A DNA stretch of 64,000 nucleotides from Plasmodium malariae. Its lineage: Eukaryota > Apicomplexa > Aconoidasida > Haemosporida > Plasmodiidae. This document shows, one piece after another, positions 36,741 through 49,400 of the stretch. How positions within the stretch are numbered: position 1 is the stretch's first letter; the number at the start of each line of letters is the position of its first letter. A program made the position numbers and the translations under genes. The notes beneath the pieces are model-generated. The model worked only from the letters and a program-made list of their open reading frames with translations. It was not told the origin of the DNA and did not search any database. The stretch lies in the NCBI RefSeq assembly GCF_900090045.1, contig NC_041783.1, positions 1,932,001 through 1,996,000 on the forward strand, given 5' to 3'.

Positions 36741-39700
36741 TATACATATGCACAAAAGAATTGTGGACAATTTTATGTCAACTCAAATTTTAAAAGCAAA
36801 TATAAGTGCAACGCTAATTATAATATAGGTGACGAAAATAAGAGGACACAAAATTCCATCATTTTTTCAGACTTGTCTGAAAATTTTAAAACACAAAATA
36901 AAAGTAAAAATAAAAATAAAAAAAATAATAATGAGAGTGATAATGATATTGATAACAATAAAAATAATAACAATAATAATAAAAATAATAACGATAATAA
37001 TAAAAATAATAACGATAATAATAAAAATATTAACAATAATGAAAATAAAAATAATTCACCCATCAGCTGTGGAAATGTAAAATCATTTGCGTCCATATTT
37101 TCCAAAGCAAAACTAGATGAAATTGATTTAAATGAAAAAAATATAAACAGTTCGGACATAATTCTGAAAAGAAAAAAAATTGCCCATAATATTACATCAC
37201 AAGATAGTTATATAAAACGCAACGAGAAAGAAATAGATGAAGCCTATTCACGTGAACATAATACATTAGAAGGAAAAGAAGAGAACAGTACTATAAATAA
37301 CAGTAGTGCACATATTATTAATAAACAAAAGGAAAAAAAAAAAATTTTATTAGCTGCAACTCGGGAAGAGACTTTTAATACCTCCGAAAATTTCATACAC
37401 AAAATAAATAACAGAAAAGAAACTGCTGATAATTGTTGTATGTTACATCTAAAAAATTTACATACTAAAGAAGAGGAAGCAACTATTTTGGAGCACCTCA
37501 AAAGCAGTGAAGCTAGTGAAGATATTTTAAATTCTGACATTCATTCGAGGTGTGTAAGTAGCAGGGGTACATATAGGACTTGCACTGGCAGTCGATCGAG
37601 CACGTTAGTTAACACACGCAATAATAGTAAACAAAATAATAATATAAATAAAAGGATTACAAGTGTTAGTAAGAACCTATTGAACGCTCCCATATATGAA
37701 GAAGGACAAAGTGGAAGAACAAGTAACACTTCATATAATTTTTATGATAAATTTGTTAGGGCCAAACATAGGAGTGTAAATAGGGGAAACAATCATAAAA
37801 AGGTTGATAAAGACAATATCAGTGCCAATTCGCTATCAGGGGTTTCATCCAATGGTTTTCATTTCATTACATATAAGAATCAAAATATATTAGCGAATGA
37901 AGAAAGTGCTGAAGATACAAATAATTTTAAGATAGGACTGGATATACCTTTCCATGTGCGTGATAGAACTGACAGAATAGAGAAAAGGGCACTGAGGCGT
38001 GCTGACAGAACTTTCAAGAGTAAAATTAATAATTCTTGTAAAAAAAAAAAAGACTCAAATATAAGTCGCAAGGGGAATTGCATCCGTAGAGTAAGTTCAG
38101 TGGAAATAAGGGGAGAAGGAACAGAGAACGTGCAGGAAAGAACAAAGAGAGCTGTAAAAGTCCCCCTAGAGGAAAATCCTAACGCTGATGTTCGCATATC
38201 CCTTAATATGATAAACAAACAAATGAATGAATCAAAAGATAATAAATGGCAAGGAAAAGGAATATCTCATAAGAGGTATCAAAAGGAACAGATACCTTTT
38301 GAATACTCATTAAGGAGATATAATAATTTTGATAATTCAGAGCCAAAATATGTTCATCCGTATTTTGTTCCCTGGTCGAATGGTAGTTATGAAAATGTTG
38401 AGAAGACAGGAAACAACCATGTAGCACAGATAAAGCGGAATGGCAATATAAACGTGAGCTATAAAAACAGAAATTATAATGAAAAAGGAGAGGGGAAAAA
38501 AAAGCTCCATTATGAATACTGCAACACTGGTTATATGGATGGTCATGAACTCATAAACAGGGGAAATAATGCCAGGTCAATTCAAAGTTCCATAGAAAAG
38601 GAAATTTTGGAAAAAAAAAATAAAATTAGCTGCAGTAATAACAAGACCGGTAATAGCGATATACACAGTAATAACGATAGATGCAGTAATAATGATAGAC
38701 GCAGTAATAATGATAGACGCAGTAATAACAACAGCATGAGTAATAACGATAGACGAAACAGTAACAAAAACGTTGAAATGATTAGAGTAAAGACTACCAT
38801 TAGTGGACCTAAGGAAACTCTCATCCCATGTATTAACTATGACACAAATAATTATAATATTAAATTAGGGTGGTGGGATTTCGGGGAGAAGTTTAAGCTA
38901 CTTTCTAATATTGAAAAATGTAAAGAAAATATTAAAGAAAAATATTACAAAAATAGAAATAATTGTAAAAATAGATCATTAACTACATCAACTAACAAGT
39001 ATTTTACAAAATTTCTACCAAATGAATATCTGTACGTGCCCGTAACTAACAATAATATTTTTAAGAGTAAAAATTCGCTTAAAATTAAGAGTAATGCTGT
39101 AAGTGACTTTCAAAAATTAAATTTGAGACCTATAACAGGTTTTATACAATCATATAAAAAAGAAAAACAAAGACAGAGTAAAGTACCCCGTGCTGTAATT
39201 AAACTATCCAGAATCCCTTATGTTACTAGTGATTATAGTAGGCGTCGATATGAGGAAAAACCTGAAGGAAGGCGAGGGTTAAGTATGGGACAGGTAAAAC
39301 TCCTATCAGATGCACAAGGGTCGAATTTACGTAATTCTTCCGGATTCCTCGCTAAGATATCGAAGAAATTAAGAGGGAGCCACAACAGTAATTGCAATAA
39401 TAACAGCAGTAATAATTGCAGTAATGATAACAGAAATTGTAACTATCATTATAGTTCTAGTGTTAGAGGTAGTGATAGCGGTAGGGGTAGTGATAGCGGT
39501 AGGGGTAGTGATAGCGGTAGAGGTAGTGATAGTGATAATAATAATAATGACAAGGATCCTCATTATTTTGGGAGGCACGAATCTGAGTCCAAAGATATAC
39601 TCTTTAAATGCCGAGCGAAGCAAACACACGCACTGTCAAGCGATCACATATACAAAAAAAAAATGAAAAATAAGAATAAAAACATGATCGTGAATCCACG

Positions 39701-41063
39701 GTTGAATAATATTATATACGATATTAATAGAGAAAAATACTGTTCTAATAAATATGAAGAAACACCTAAAAACTTTCAAAAATATAAGAAAATGTTGGGC
39801 AATGAATCCCATATCGATGGTAGTCTACGCACAAAGAGCAATGGAAAAAGAACCTCACCCGCTGTCAACAAATTTTGGAGTTGTCCAAGCGAAGCGAATC
39901 ATTCAGTACAGTCGCTAGAAGCAGAGTCGTTAGAAGCAGAGGCATTAGAAGCAGAGTCGTTAGAAGCAGAGTCGTTAGAAGCAGAGGCATTAGAAGCAGA
40001 GTCGTTAGAAGCAGAGTCGTTAGAAGCAGAGGCATTAGAAGCAGAGTCGTTAGAAGCAGAGTCGTTAGAAGCAGAGTCGTTAGAAACGGAGTTGTTAGAA
40101 ACCAAATCGTTAGAAGCCGGGTCCACTTCAAGCGAAGGAGATAAATGTTCACTTCGTAACAAAAATTCAAAAGAATTAACTAAAAAGTTCAATAAGGAAA
40201 ATAAAAACAAGAAAGAGGAAGAACGCTTGAATGAAAAAATATGTAACCCCACTTCATCATACTATAGGATGATACACAAAGAAGGAAGAAATATGCATAA
40301 TAACAACATTTCATATAGCATATCTTCATTAAGTAGTCAAAGTGAATCATCGCTGATTAACAGAATCAAACGTTACGACGAAATGGGACCTAATGAGCAA
40401 ATTAACGAACGTGACGTATTTATTAGGTATGAAGAAGATAATCAGATTCCGAAAATTAAAACTGCTGTAAATTGTAAAGGCATACATTTAAAGAATAAAA
40501 AATATTGCGCTGCTTGCATTCCCAAGGATAGCACAGAATACTGTAACATGTCCGGAGGGGATTATATAAATAAGGATGCAGCAAAGAGTGAAAGAGTAAG
40601 CAGTGGAAGAGTAAACAGTGAGAGTATATGCAACGAACGTATAAACATTATAAATAATGAGAATGAAAATAGTGAAAATATAAACAGTGAGGGGGCAAAC
40701 AATGAATACACAAATAGTGAATACAACTTAACTCAAAATTATCCTCAAATAAACCGCAATACCAGTTTAAATGAAAATTATAATAATTACCCAGATGAAG
40801 GGATCTCGGAAGAAGAAATATGTAAGAGATCTTCTGCTTCTATCAGTGAAAAACAGAAGGATTACTTAAAAAATACTAGTTATAATGAACATAAAAAATA
40901 TGGTTGTAATACGTTTCAGCATAAATTAGGTCATACTAATAATAATCAGTACATGGAAGCACGAAATAAAAGAAGCCAGCATTATGAAGCACAAGATAAG
41001 AACAAGTACGACAAAGATTATTTGGAAAAGGAATATGATGCATATTTTTATGATAGTCATTAA
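30066..41063 (+). CDS. 3,665-aa protein with degenerate (nucleotide-site-less) kinesin motor domain
   Basis: Residues 1 to about 400 can be laid on a kinesin motor in order: IKCYGRFLPES (first strand, IKVxxRFRPLN), KIYNDIFNKRVKNISAGVSS (helix before the P-loop), LGIAFYIINDL (after it), YVIMFSYFEIIKNRVTDKL (SYxEIYNExVxDLL), VTYKIFAFDVQSR near 296-309 (switch I region), NGSIIIVSVNNVK near 321-333 (switch II region), NKTKSAIVKYLQNYL (SKLTRLLQDSL) and SPECISTLDFF (TLSTLRFA). The P-loop GQTGSGKT, switch I SSRSH and switch II DLAGSE are all replaced, so ATP hydrolysis is not expected. Downstream: Lys/Glu and Asp/Glu repeats, a helical block near 1480-1590, a CDEC-x6-CPKC zinc-ribbon-like motif near 1686, a coiled coil near 2020-2120, K11 near 2213, Asn-rich repeats, and a domain near 2986-3050 shared with the gene at 43482. 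Probably a cytoskeletal scaffold; inferred. Confidence 0.75.
32390..32550 (+). repeat. Lys/Glu-rich 45-48 bp repeat (EKGKEKKKEKEKKIEN)
   Basis: Three imperfect copies of a charged 15-16 residue unit in the kinesin-like protein, purine-only on the coding strand. Such blocks form single alpha helices or charged linkers. Confidence 0.85.
34100..34172 (+). repeat. 21-bp acidic repeat (EEADDKE)
   Basis: Four copies of Glu-Glu-Ala/Val-Asp-Asp-Lys-Glu, ending in a diverged ADNRED, inside the kinesin-like protein. Confidence 0.85.
36703..36736 (+). repeat. 34-base uninterrupted A tract in coding sequence
   Basis: Codes about eleven consecutive lysines in the kinesin-like gene, with the frame kept before (NSYNE) and after (NIYTYAQKN). 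A second coding A tract of about 20 is at 35177-35196. These contrast with the two genes at the left of the window whose frames break at shorter A tracts. Confidence 0.9.
36905..37055 (+). repeat. Asn/Lys/Asp repeat (NNNNKNNND)
   Basis: AAT/AAC-rich repeat with an 18-21 bp period (Asn-Asn-Asp-Asn-Asn-Lys) in the kinesin-like protein. Confidence 0.85.
38640..38770 (+). repeat. 18-bp repeat (SNNDRR)
   Basis: About six imperfect copies of Ser-Asn-Asn-Asp-Arg-Arg/Cys in the kinesin-like protein. Confidence 0.85.
39465..39535 (+). repeat. 18-bp repeat (RGSDSG)
   Basis: Four copies of Arg-Gly-Ser-Asp-Ser-Gly, an RG/SD-type repeat with many possible phosphorylation sites, just after the domain shared with the neighbouring giant protein. 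Confidence 0.88.
39910..40125 (+). repeat. 15-bp repeat (SLEAE/ALEAE)
   Basis: About fourteen copies of a 15-bp unit (TCGTTAGAAGCAGAG or GCATTAGAAGCAGAG), coding Ser/Ala-Leu-Glu-Ala-Glu. Copies form a higher-order 45-bp pattern of S-S-A. Near-identity between copies implies recent expansion; the encoded pentapeptide favours helix. Confidence 0.92.
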
Positions 41064-42222
41064 TATAATAAGAAACATGAATATAAAAGGTATGTAAGTT
41101 TGTCTTGGGCATTTGTACATACGTGAATACATATATATATATATGCATTATATATATGTGTGTTATGATGTATATATATATATATGTGTACCGATAGAAA
41201 TATACGTAAGTACGCACTTCAAACCCATTTACGCAAAAAATTTTCCGCATAGCACTTAAAAATTAAATTGCTGTTACGTTAAATGTTCTACATTTTGATG
41301 AATTTTTTTTATTTTTTATTTTTTATTTTTAAATATTTGTATTTTTATTATTAGTTAATATACTGGGTTATATTAAAAAAAAAATAATAATAACTCTTCT
41401 GAAGTGTTATCATAAGCATAATTTTATGCATAAGGAATGTAGCATTACAGATCCATAAATCAATTTTAATATATACACATATATGACCACATATGTAATC
41501 CATATGCGTATATATATGGATGTATATATGTATACACCTGCGTGGAGAATTATACACATGTGAGCGCTAACTACAGTAAATAAATAAATACCCTACATAT
41601 GAAGTTAGACTAAAAACAAGGTAAGGAATAAAACAGATTGTTCAGTTAGATAAATGTAAAAATTACGGTAATAATAAAAGAGTAGCTAATTATAACCTTC
41701 TCATATTTACAATTATCTGGAGATATTACAGTTAAGCTTAATTATATATTTAGAGAATTCTTTCTGAGAATAATACCAAAAAAAAAAAAAAAAAAGAGCT
41801 ACTATATTTGATCCTATATTTCACTTTATGACGCTGCAGAATACTGCAGCATTTTATGAGAAATTTATTGTAATGATAATGGGAAAATTAAAAAAAAAAA
41901 TAAACATAAAATATATGAAAAATACACATAATATATGAAAAATTAACATAAATTATATTAAAAATATACATAAAATGAATGAAAAATACACATAAAATGA
42001 ATGAAAAATACACATAAAATGAACGAAAAATATACATAAAATGAACGAAAAATATACATAAAATGAATGAAAAATAAACTTAAAATGAATGAAAAATACA
42101 CCTAATATAAAATAAAAAATAGATAAAATACTTTGGAACTATTTTAAAACCGAGTTTTTAGTTTCACTGTATATAAAATTCTTTACTTAATTCAAATGTT
42201 CCAAAAACATTTATTTTATTGT
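41064..42222. other. Spacer after the kinesin-like gene
   Basis: Presumed 3' UTR of the plus-strand giant gene and, at its right end, of the small minus-strand gene. Contains (TA)n runs at 41132-41182, an A-tract at 41779-41796, and a roughly 20-bp minisatellite at 41900-42115. A short inverted repeat with CTGCAGAATACTGCAG is seen at 41835-41850. No gene was built here. Confidence 0.55.
41900..42115. repeat. ~20-bp minisatellite (AATGAATGAAAAATACACAT)
   Basis: About ten diverged copies of an A-rich unit containing ATGAAAAATACACATAAA. Noncoding, in the spacer between the giant plus-strand gene and the small minus-strand gene. Confidence 0.82.
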
Positions 42223-43333
42223 TTATTTTTTTTTTTTGTTGGTAAGTGCAAACTTATCGTGTTATACATGTTATCAAAGAAGAAAAAAAAAAAAGGAAAG
42301 AAAAGAAAAGAAAAGATAAAAGGAACAAAATAACAAGATAACAAAAAAACAAATAATACTTACCAATTTAGACCATCGTTTATACTCAATCATTTGAACA
42401 TGGCCACTTTTTGTATATTTTAATGTAAACTTGTAAGGGCTTTTTACTAAAATTTTTTGTGGACATACAAAAGGGACGAGAGCTTGAGCCTTTTGGGCCT
42501 GAGTTTTTATGTACATATAGAGCCCTAAATAATTTTAGAGAGGATTAGGAAATGCTTGTACATATTTGTTAATATTATGTATATAAATGTAAAAAAGAGG
42601 AAGACGAAGAAACAAAATATATATATCATAAAATGTTGTAAATTGTTTTACGTTATAGTATTTTATCTCCATTGTTGTAAATTATATTCCCATATTTTCA
42701 ATTATTTTTCCATATTTTCAATTATTTTCCCATATTTTCAATTATTTTCCCATATTTTCAATTATTTTCCCATATTTTCAATTATTTTCCCATATTTTCA
42801 ATTATTTTCCCTTATTCTTAATTATTTTCCCTTATTCTTAATTATTTTCCCTTATTTTAAATTATCTTAATTGTTGTAAATTATTTTACATTGTCTGCTT
42901 TGTTCTGCGAGCCTGTCTCACCATCTTATTAAAATTTTCGCTGCTTTTATTTTATTCCAAAAAAAAAAAAAGATAAAGGAATAATTTTTTTTTTTTTTTC
43001 TCAACTTCAGATGAAGTAATTATATTGATTTAATTTTTTTTTATATATTCCTTTATGTGTTCTATTTAATTTTATACTGTAAGGGGAAAACAATTCGCTA
43101 TAATTTTCCCGTAGTCATATTTCGTTTTGTACATGTATATGTGCGTATATATGTATGTACAAAAGTAACACGTGTAAACGGCCTATAATTATGCGTCTCA
43201 GCGTTTCAAGCTGTTAAGTATATAACTGTTAGTCATTAATTTTTTTACAAGTACTCACCTATTTCGTCTACTACCTATTTCTTATGCTACCTACTTCTTC
43301 TGCCTCGTTCTTTAACTCCACTTTCCCTTTGTT
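42223..43333 (-). CDS. Small spliced gene between the two giant genes (central exon firm)
   Basis: Unrecognised. The central exon, 42524-42364, is bounded by acceptor TTATTTAG and a perfect GTAAGT donor and codes from MYIKTQAQKAQ through VCPQKILVKSPYKFTLKY to EYKRWSKL. A phase-0 last exon at 42252-42223 (FALTNKKKK then stop) fits after a 111-nt intron. Upstream, an exon starting at 43333 after acceptor CTCTCATAG can end at 43291 in phase 1 (KGKVELKNEAEEVG) and join in frame; alternatively it runs to a stronger GTGAGT donor at 43258 and is then noncoding, with the ATG at 42516 as start. The upstream intron holds a 20-bp minisatellite. The product would be about 60-75 residues, basic, with a possible beta-hairpin core. 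A further GTAAGT donor at 43469 suggests that the transcript overlaps the first codons or 5' UTR of the plus-strand gene at 43482. Confidence 0.5.
42690..42862. repeat. 20-bp minisatellite (CATATTTTCAATTATTTTCC)
   Basis: About eight to nine copies; the last three change to CTTATTCTTAATTATTTTCC. It lies in the long intron proposed for the small minus-strand gene. The forward open frame across it (FPYFQLFS-type repeats) is a product of the repeat. Confidence 0.9.
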
Positions 43334-43481
43334 CTATGAGAGAAAAATAGGCGTATAAAACAAGAATAAAAGGAAAAATTAAAATAACGAATAAAAAAAA
43401 GGCGACGTCGAATCTTAGTAGTAGTGGTGGGTGAACTAAAAACATAGGATATTCCTGGATAAAACTTACCTACTACTTATA

Positions 43482-46400
43482 ATGAAAAAAATAGAAAAAA
43501 ACCTTATGAGCGATGAAACGAATGAATATAATGCTACATTGAGTGATTGTAATTCTACTGATTACAATTCTAATTACAAGGAGGGGTATAAGAACAGTGA
43601 AAATAATGAAGATACATTTTCAGAAGAGTGTAATACACCAAAATTTGAAAAGGTAATTGAGAACAATAGAATAAATATAAGAATAAATAAAAACGCAAAT
43701 ACTCAAAATTGCAAAAAAGAAAAATGTAAAAGAAAAACAAATAATTCTTTCATTTGTAATCTTGTTAAGAAAATAGAGGATATATATAAAAGACAGCTAT
43801 TGAATAATAATAATAATATAGAACAAAATGATTGTAAGACTCTAATTAAATCTAAATGTAAATGTGCGTCTAAGTGTATGTCTAAATGTAAGTCTTCATT
43901 TATGCTCAACGAATATTTGAACGTTGAACCAACTAACAATGTATTTTATAGACGTAGAACACCAAATGAAACCTTACATAGTAGTGATTTCAATGGTATA
44001 AATTTAAGACCACTTCTAAGATTTAAAAGTCTACACAACTACAATAATAACAATGAAATGAGTAAGCTACAACAACAACAAAAAAAAGCTATTATAAAAA
44101 TATCAAACATAAGTCCATCTCAAAGATTTACAAATAATGGCATTTATACTAATCAATCTACTCCTTATGGTACACCAGCAAATTTTTTTGGGTTACATAA
44201 AAATATAGCTACTGGGAAATTCAATGTTACGAAAAATGAAGAGTGCAAAAATAGCATACTTCCCTCTCCTTATTTCGACATGTATCATTACAGTAACAAG
44301 ACAAATAGAAGGCCGTATCGAAGTAGTAACAATCATAAAACGCCTCCTGGATATGTGAGATCAGTTCGCGTAGTCCCTGGGTGCAATCCCCTGAGTAAAG
44401 TAAAAAACGAGGGTCAGAAAGGAAGAAAATATGAGGGGGAAAATAGACAAAGAAACGAGGAAATCGAAAAAATGAACAATGAACCCAACTGCTCAAGTCA
44501 CAACAATATGAACAGGAAAACAAGCAAAATTTGTTTACATATAAATAGGAGAGGAAGACAAAGCAGAAATCGAAGTAAAAACAACGATAAGGATGAAACA
44601 TGTTCTCATAAAGGATCAGAGGAAGCCAATTGTGATAAAGAGGCTACTCTATTTACTTGCGATCAAAATTTAAGTAATCGTAATAAAAGATTTGAAGAGA
44701 AAAATAAAAGAAGCAAATTTAGAGCTAGTCTATCTGCTCCTCTAAAAATATGCAATAAGTGGAGTAACATGAAGAGAGGAATTCACAACAATTGTGAGAA
44801 TTACGAAAATGGTGAAGCGCTTTTTCCACTAAGCTCTATTAATGGGATATCAATAAATATGAACAAAGGCATAGATGGAAGAGAAATATTTCTTCATACA
44901 CATAACACTAATAGTAGAGTGGGGGAAAAAGATGATGGAAATGACTGTATATTCCCAAGTACACACTGTTACAATATATCTAATAATGAGCACAGATGTA
45001 GAAAGTGCAGGAACAGGAAAAAAAGAGACGTCAAAATGGCATATGGGGGAATACACCCAGCAAACTATGGACTGTCAGTGCTTAACCATGATATTATTGA
45101 GAAGCGGTCGATTCGTAATCCGCAAAATTATAGTAATAGTAATAGTAGTAGTTATAGTAATGGTAACAATAGTCCACTGGGCGATAGGATGAGTGAAAAT
45201 AAAAATATTGGGGTTTACATGGAAAGGAGAAGATCAGCTTTTCCAACTACATTTGATAATTATAACAAGATATATTATTGCGATGGTAAAAAAGGATTCT
45301 TAAAAAAAATTGATGGGAAGAAAATACAGAGAAATGAATCTCATCCTTGTGAACAACATGAAAATGAAAGTAATGACAACGGAAAATATTTAAAAATTGT
45401 GGGGAACGGCACTTCATACATACAAATAGAAGATAATAAATATGGCAAATCGAATAACTCTGGCATTTTTTTGGACCAACGTAACTATAAAAGCTTGCAC
45501 GATGTAAATGACAATAAAACGATCAGATATGCAGAAGGGAAAATGCATGCCAATGAAATGGAAGCACATGAAGAGGGGAAAAAGGAAAAACAAGTAGGAT
45601 CCCTTCACAATAGCAGAATAAGAAGTAGCAGTAGAAGTAACAGTAACAGTGACTGCCGTCAAGACGCGCTGATCCCGATGGATTATAAAATTGTAAAATA
45701 TGTAGACTCGAGGGGCACTAGTAAAAATTGCATAGAGGAGGACGTACATATAGTAGATGGTAAAAAGAGAATACATAATAATTGTATGATTCCCCTTATT
45801 AATGATGGCTCTTTTACAAGAAAATGTAAATATCAAAACTTAAAAACAATTACTATTCGCTCAGATAGCAAGAGCTCATGCGATAAGAAAGGGTTAAGAT
45901 GTAAAGAAGCATGTATAAAAAGTGGAAGACTAAAGTTTAGAAAAGATACCTTTTACAATAACGAAAAAAAATATAATTCGAAGAATAATGAATTATATTC
46001 ACATAAAGATAATATGGAAAAGTTCAAAATAGTACAATGTTATAAGGGGGATGGAGAACATGTGTTACTCGATCCTTTATATCGTTTTCGTTGTGATAAA
46101 CTGAAGGAAGAAGAAACTCTAAACTTAAATAAAATTAAAAGAAATTTAAAAAATTTAACTAGCGAAAAACCAAAGGAAATATGTTCTAATACAATACTAC
46201 AAATACAGGATGAACAAAATGGAATGAAAGCTAAACTGTGCAATGTGGCTGATGCCCCAAGTAATAATAATAATACTAAAATCAGTAGCCAAATGACGAG
46301 ATGTATATCTAAGAGAGCATTACCAAATAGATTAAATAGGCTGGATATTCCAAATATGTATGAAACTGATACGAACAATAATGAAAAAGGAAGAGTTAAT

Positions 46401-49400
46401 GAAAGTTACTACCACAATAAAGACAGCAGCAGCAGATGTTGCTTAAATAGCGGGAGAGCAAATAAACGCATAAGTAAAAGAAATAAATTCGAAGGAAACT
46501 ATAAATATTACTCTAAATGCCCTTTGAAACGTATTTCACCTTCCATGGATGATAATGTAAATAAAAAACGAATAGGCAAAAGGTGTAGAAGTGACTACGG
46601 CTACTGTTTTAACGCAGTTAATGAAGAGCAAAACTATAATTTAAGTGATGGGCATTCAAAATATTCTGACAAAATGGTTGAGGGTAGTAAAAGTATTAAT
46701 AGCTATCATCCTACTTCTAACATGTTCGAAAAAAGAAAAAACAAAAAAAAGGAAGACAAACAATTCATATCGTCCAGAAAAGCGAGGCAGTTAAACAGTA
46801 CTATCAATGAATGTCATAACAAACTATCAGCGGAAAATTGTTATGATAAATACGATATGCAGTGTTCACAAAATGGAAGTAGCTCCGTTCTTGCAGGTGA
46901 GAATGAGCATTCACAAGGAAGTATAGATAAAGGAGGAAGAGAAGGAAGGATGAGAGAAAAAATTATACGGAACGAAGAATTTTTAGGAAAGGAGAAGATT
47001 ATAGATATGGACAAAGTGCTGAGGGAACCTACTATAGGTAGAACTTCTACAAGCATAAGCAAAATATGTGAAACTGATACCTACGGTTGTATAGATGGCT
47101 ATACTAAAAATCAGCTATGTGATATAAGACTATTACGAGGAAATTTTTCGCATCAAGAAAAAAAAAGAGAAATAAAGAACTCATATAGCTACACTAATAG
47201 ATCATCGAAAGGAGGAAATAGCACATTGTATGCAGTGGGAAGATATCCAGTTGTAGTAAAAGATGAACAAAGAGATAAAATGAAAATGTGCAATATTCCT
47301 AGTACGAGAAGTATATATCATGGAAAAAATTCATCCATACACATGAAAAAAAAAAGTATGTTAGGAAAATATAGATCTAATTTGGATGATGTTGAGTTAG
47401 AGCATAATTCATATTCCAATAAAGTACATGAAACGGAAAGACAATCAAATCAAAGGATGAGATGTTATTCCAGTGAAGGTGAGAAAAGTATATGTAATGT
47501 GGATTCAAAATTGGATAAATTGTATTCTACGCAAGATGGATTTTCTAGATGTGTACATAAAAATGGGGGGGCATATAAAAAAGAGAGCACAAAATGTTGC
47601 CACCATAACTCGGACAGTAACAACAGTATGAGCAATAATTTAAAATCAAAATCAAAAGATGATAAATTATCATATATACTATCGAGCAATAAATTTATTA
47701 GAGCACAAAGGAAAAAGAAGAGGGGAGCGTTAGAAGGCTTTGTTTGCGAGGGGGAGTGTAATAACTTATTAAGGAATGGTAGAGAAATGGTAAAGCATTC
47801 GAATGGAGATAAACATGGGGAACCACCCAAAAATGTTTTATATAATGAACATAGAAGTGGTACAAGTGTTAGAAGAGGTGTAAGTGTCAGAAGCAGTAAT
47901 CGTGGTAGAAGCGATAAACGGGGGAACTCCACTGAGCTTAAGAGAAGAATCCCCGATTTAGTTAATCACGAAGAAAGATATTACACAAAAAACAATATTT
48001 ACGATTCTGCAGGGGTAAGAAGTGAAAATGACAGTAAATATCATTCTAATGAAAGAAGGCTTTATCGAAAGGAAAGGAATCATACATATGGAAATGACTA
48101 CAAAGGAAAAAGTACAAAATGTTCAAGTAAGTCCAAGGGTTATGGAACAACAAAATATGCTAATGATATGAATAATAATGAAGAAGCCAAATATAAAAAT
48201 GAAAGAAAAAAAAGAGAGTTTCTACAATATAACAATTCTTACAGTTCTAACCATAGTAGAAATAGATCATTGTATGAGAAAAATATAAGTCCTTGTAATT
48301 CGCATAAACAAGATTTTCATTTTAGCACTTCACGAAATTGCGATAGCAACACATACAACTTGAATGAAAAATTAAGTGATATAAATGTGCCTACTGTGAT
48401 TTTAAAAAAACCAACGATAATAATTAGCGATAATAGTAATGGTGATAAAGAAGAGAAAAAAGAATTTGGGAAAAAAAATATTTTTACTTGTTCGTATGTT
48501 AATGAAAATTATAATCCTAAGGAAAAAGTACATTCTAGTAGTATTCATTCTAAAGAAGGCAACAATATGGATCATTATTACTCATCTGAATTTCATAATC
48601 GAAAAAACGAACTTTCTAAAAATAGGGAAAATATCATTAGCCAAAATGCGCATGAAAAAAGCACAAATGATATTTATAGGATTAACTGCACAAGTAAAGA
48701 GGAAAATGATCTAAGCGTAAAAAAAATGAACAGGTCAAAATTATCATACATCTTATATGATGAGCATGATGATATGGGTAAGAATAATAACAAGTTTTTC
48801 AAATTTAAGAAAAAAAAAAAATATGATACAACCGATGAACAGTTAAGATATAAAATTGCAACATCTACTGGTAGCAGCCATGATAAAAAGGAATCATCAA
48901 CAAAATCAAGAATAATAAACGAGCCCATAAGGGGTGTAAAACGTGAATTATATATTAGTACGAATGAGGAAAATAGATATTTTCGTGAGCAAAAAAATAG
49001 CAGTGTAGAAAAAGATCGTGAATATATAAAAAGCATTAACCGGTCATTAAGTTCTCACCCAACAAATTACGAAAACGTAGAAAAAAATTCGAAAAATGGT
49101 AACTTAAGTATGCATATATATAATAGTAAGAACATTGATAATGTTTTCTTACACAGAGAGAAAAGAAAAAGTAGTGAATCAATTTGTCGAAAGGTTAGCA
49201 GCAATTTAAGGGAAGAGCACATATTTCCAGATACAGAAACTGATCGATCAAAAATATCCTCAAAGGGGAAAAGGAACGCGCAAATAAATACGGATGAGAA
49301 AAAACACATTTGTGCAGATAATTATAACACTATAAATAGTGGACTTTTTGAGGCAGATGAAAAAATTTTACAAACAGATTCGCTAAAAAGAAGAAATTCG

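Noticed and set aside
42556..42870. 104-codon forward open frame with FPYFQLFS repeats
   Set aside because: Product of the 20-bp minisatellite; in the proposed intron of a minus-strand gene.
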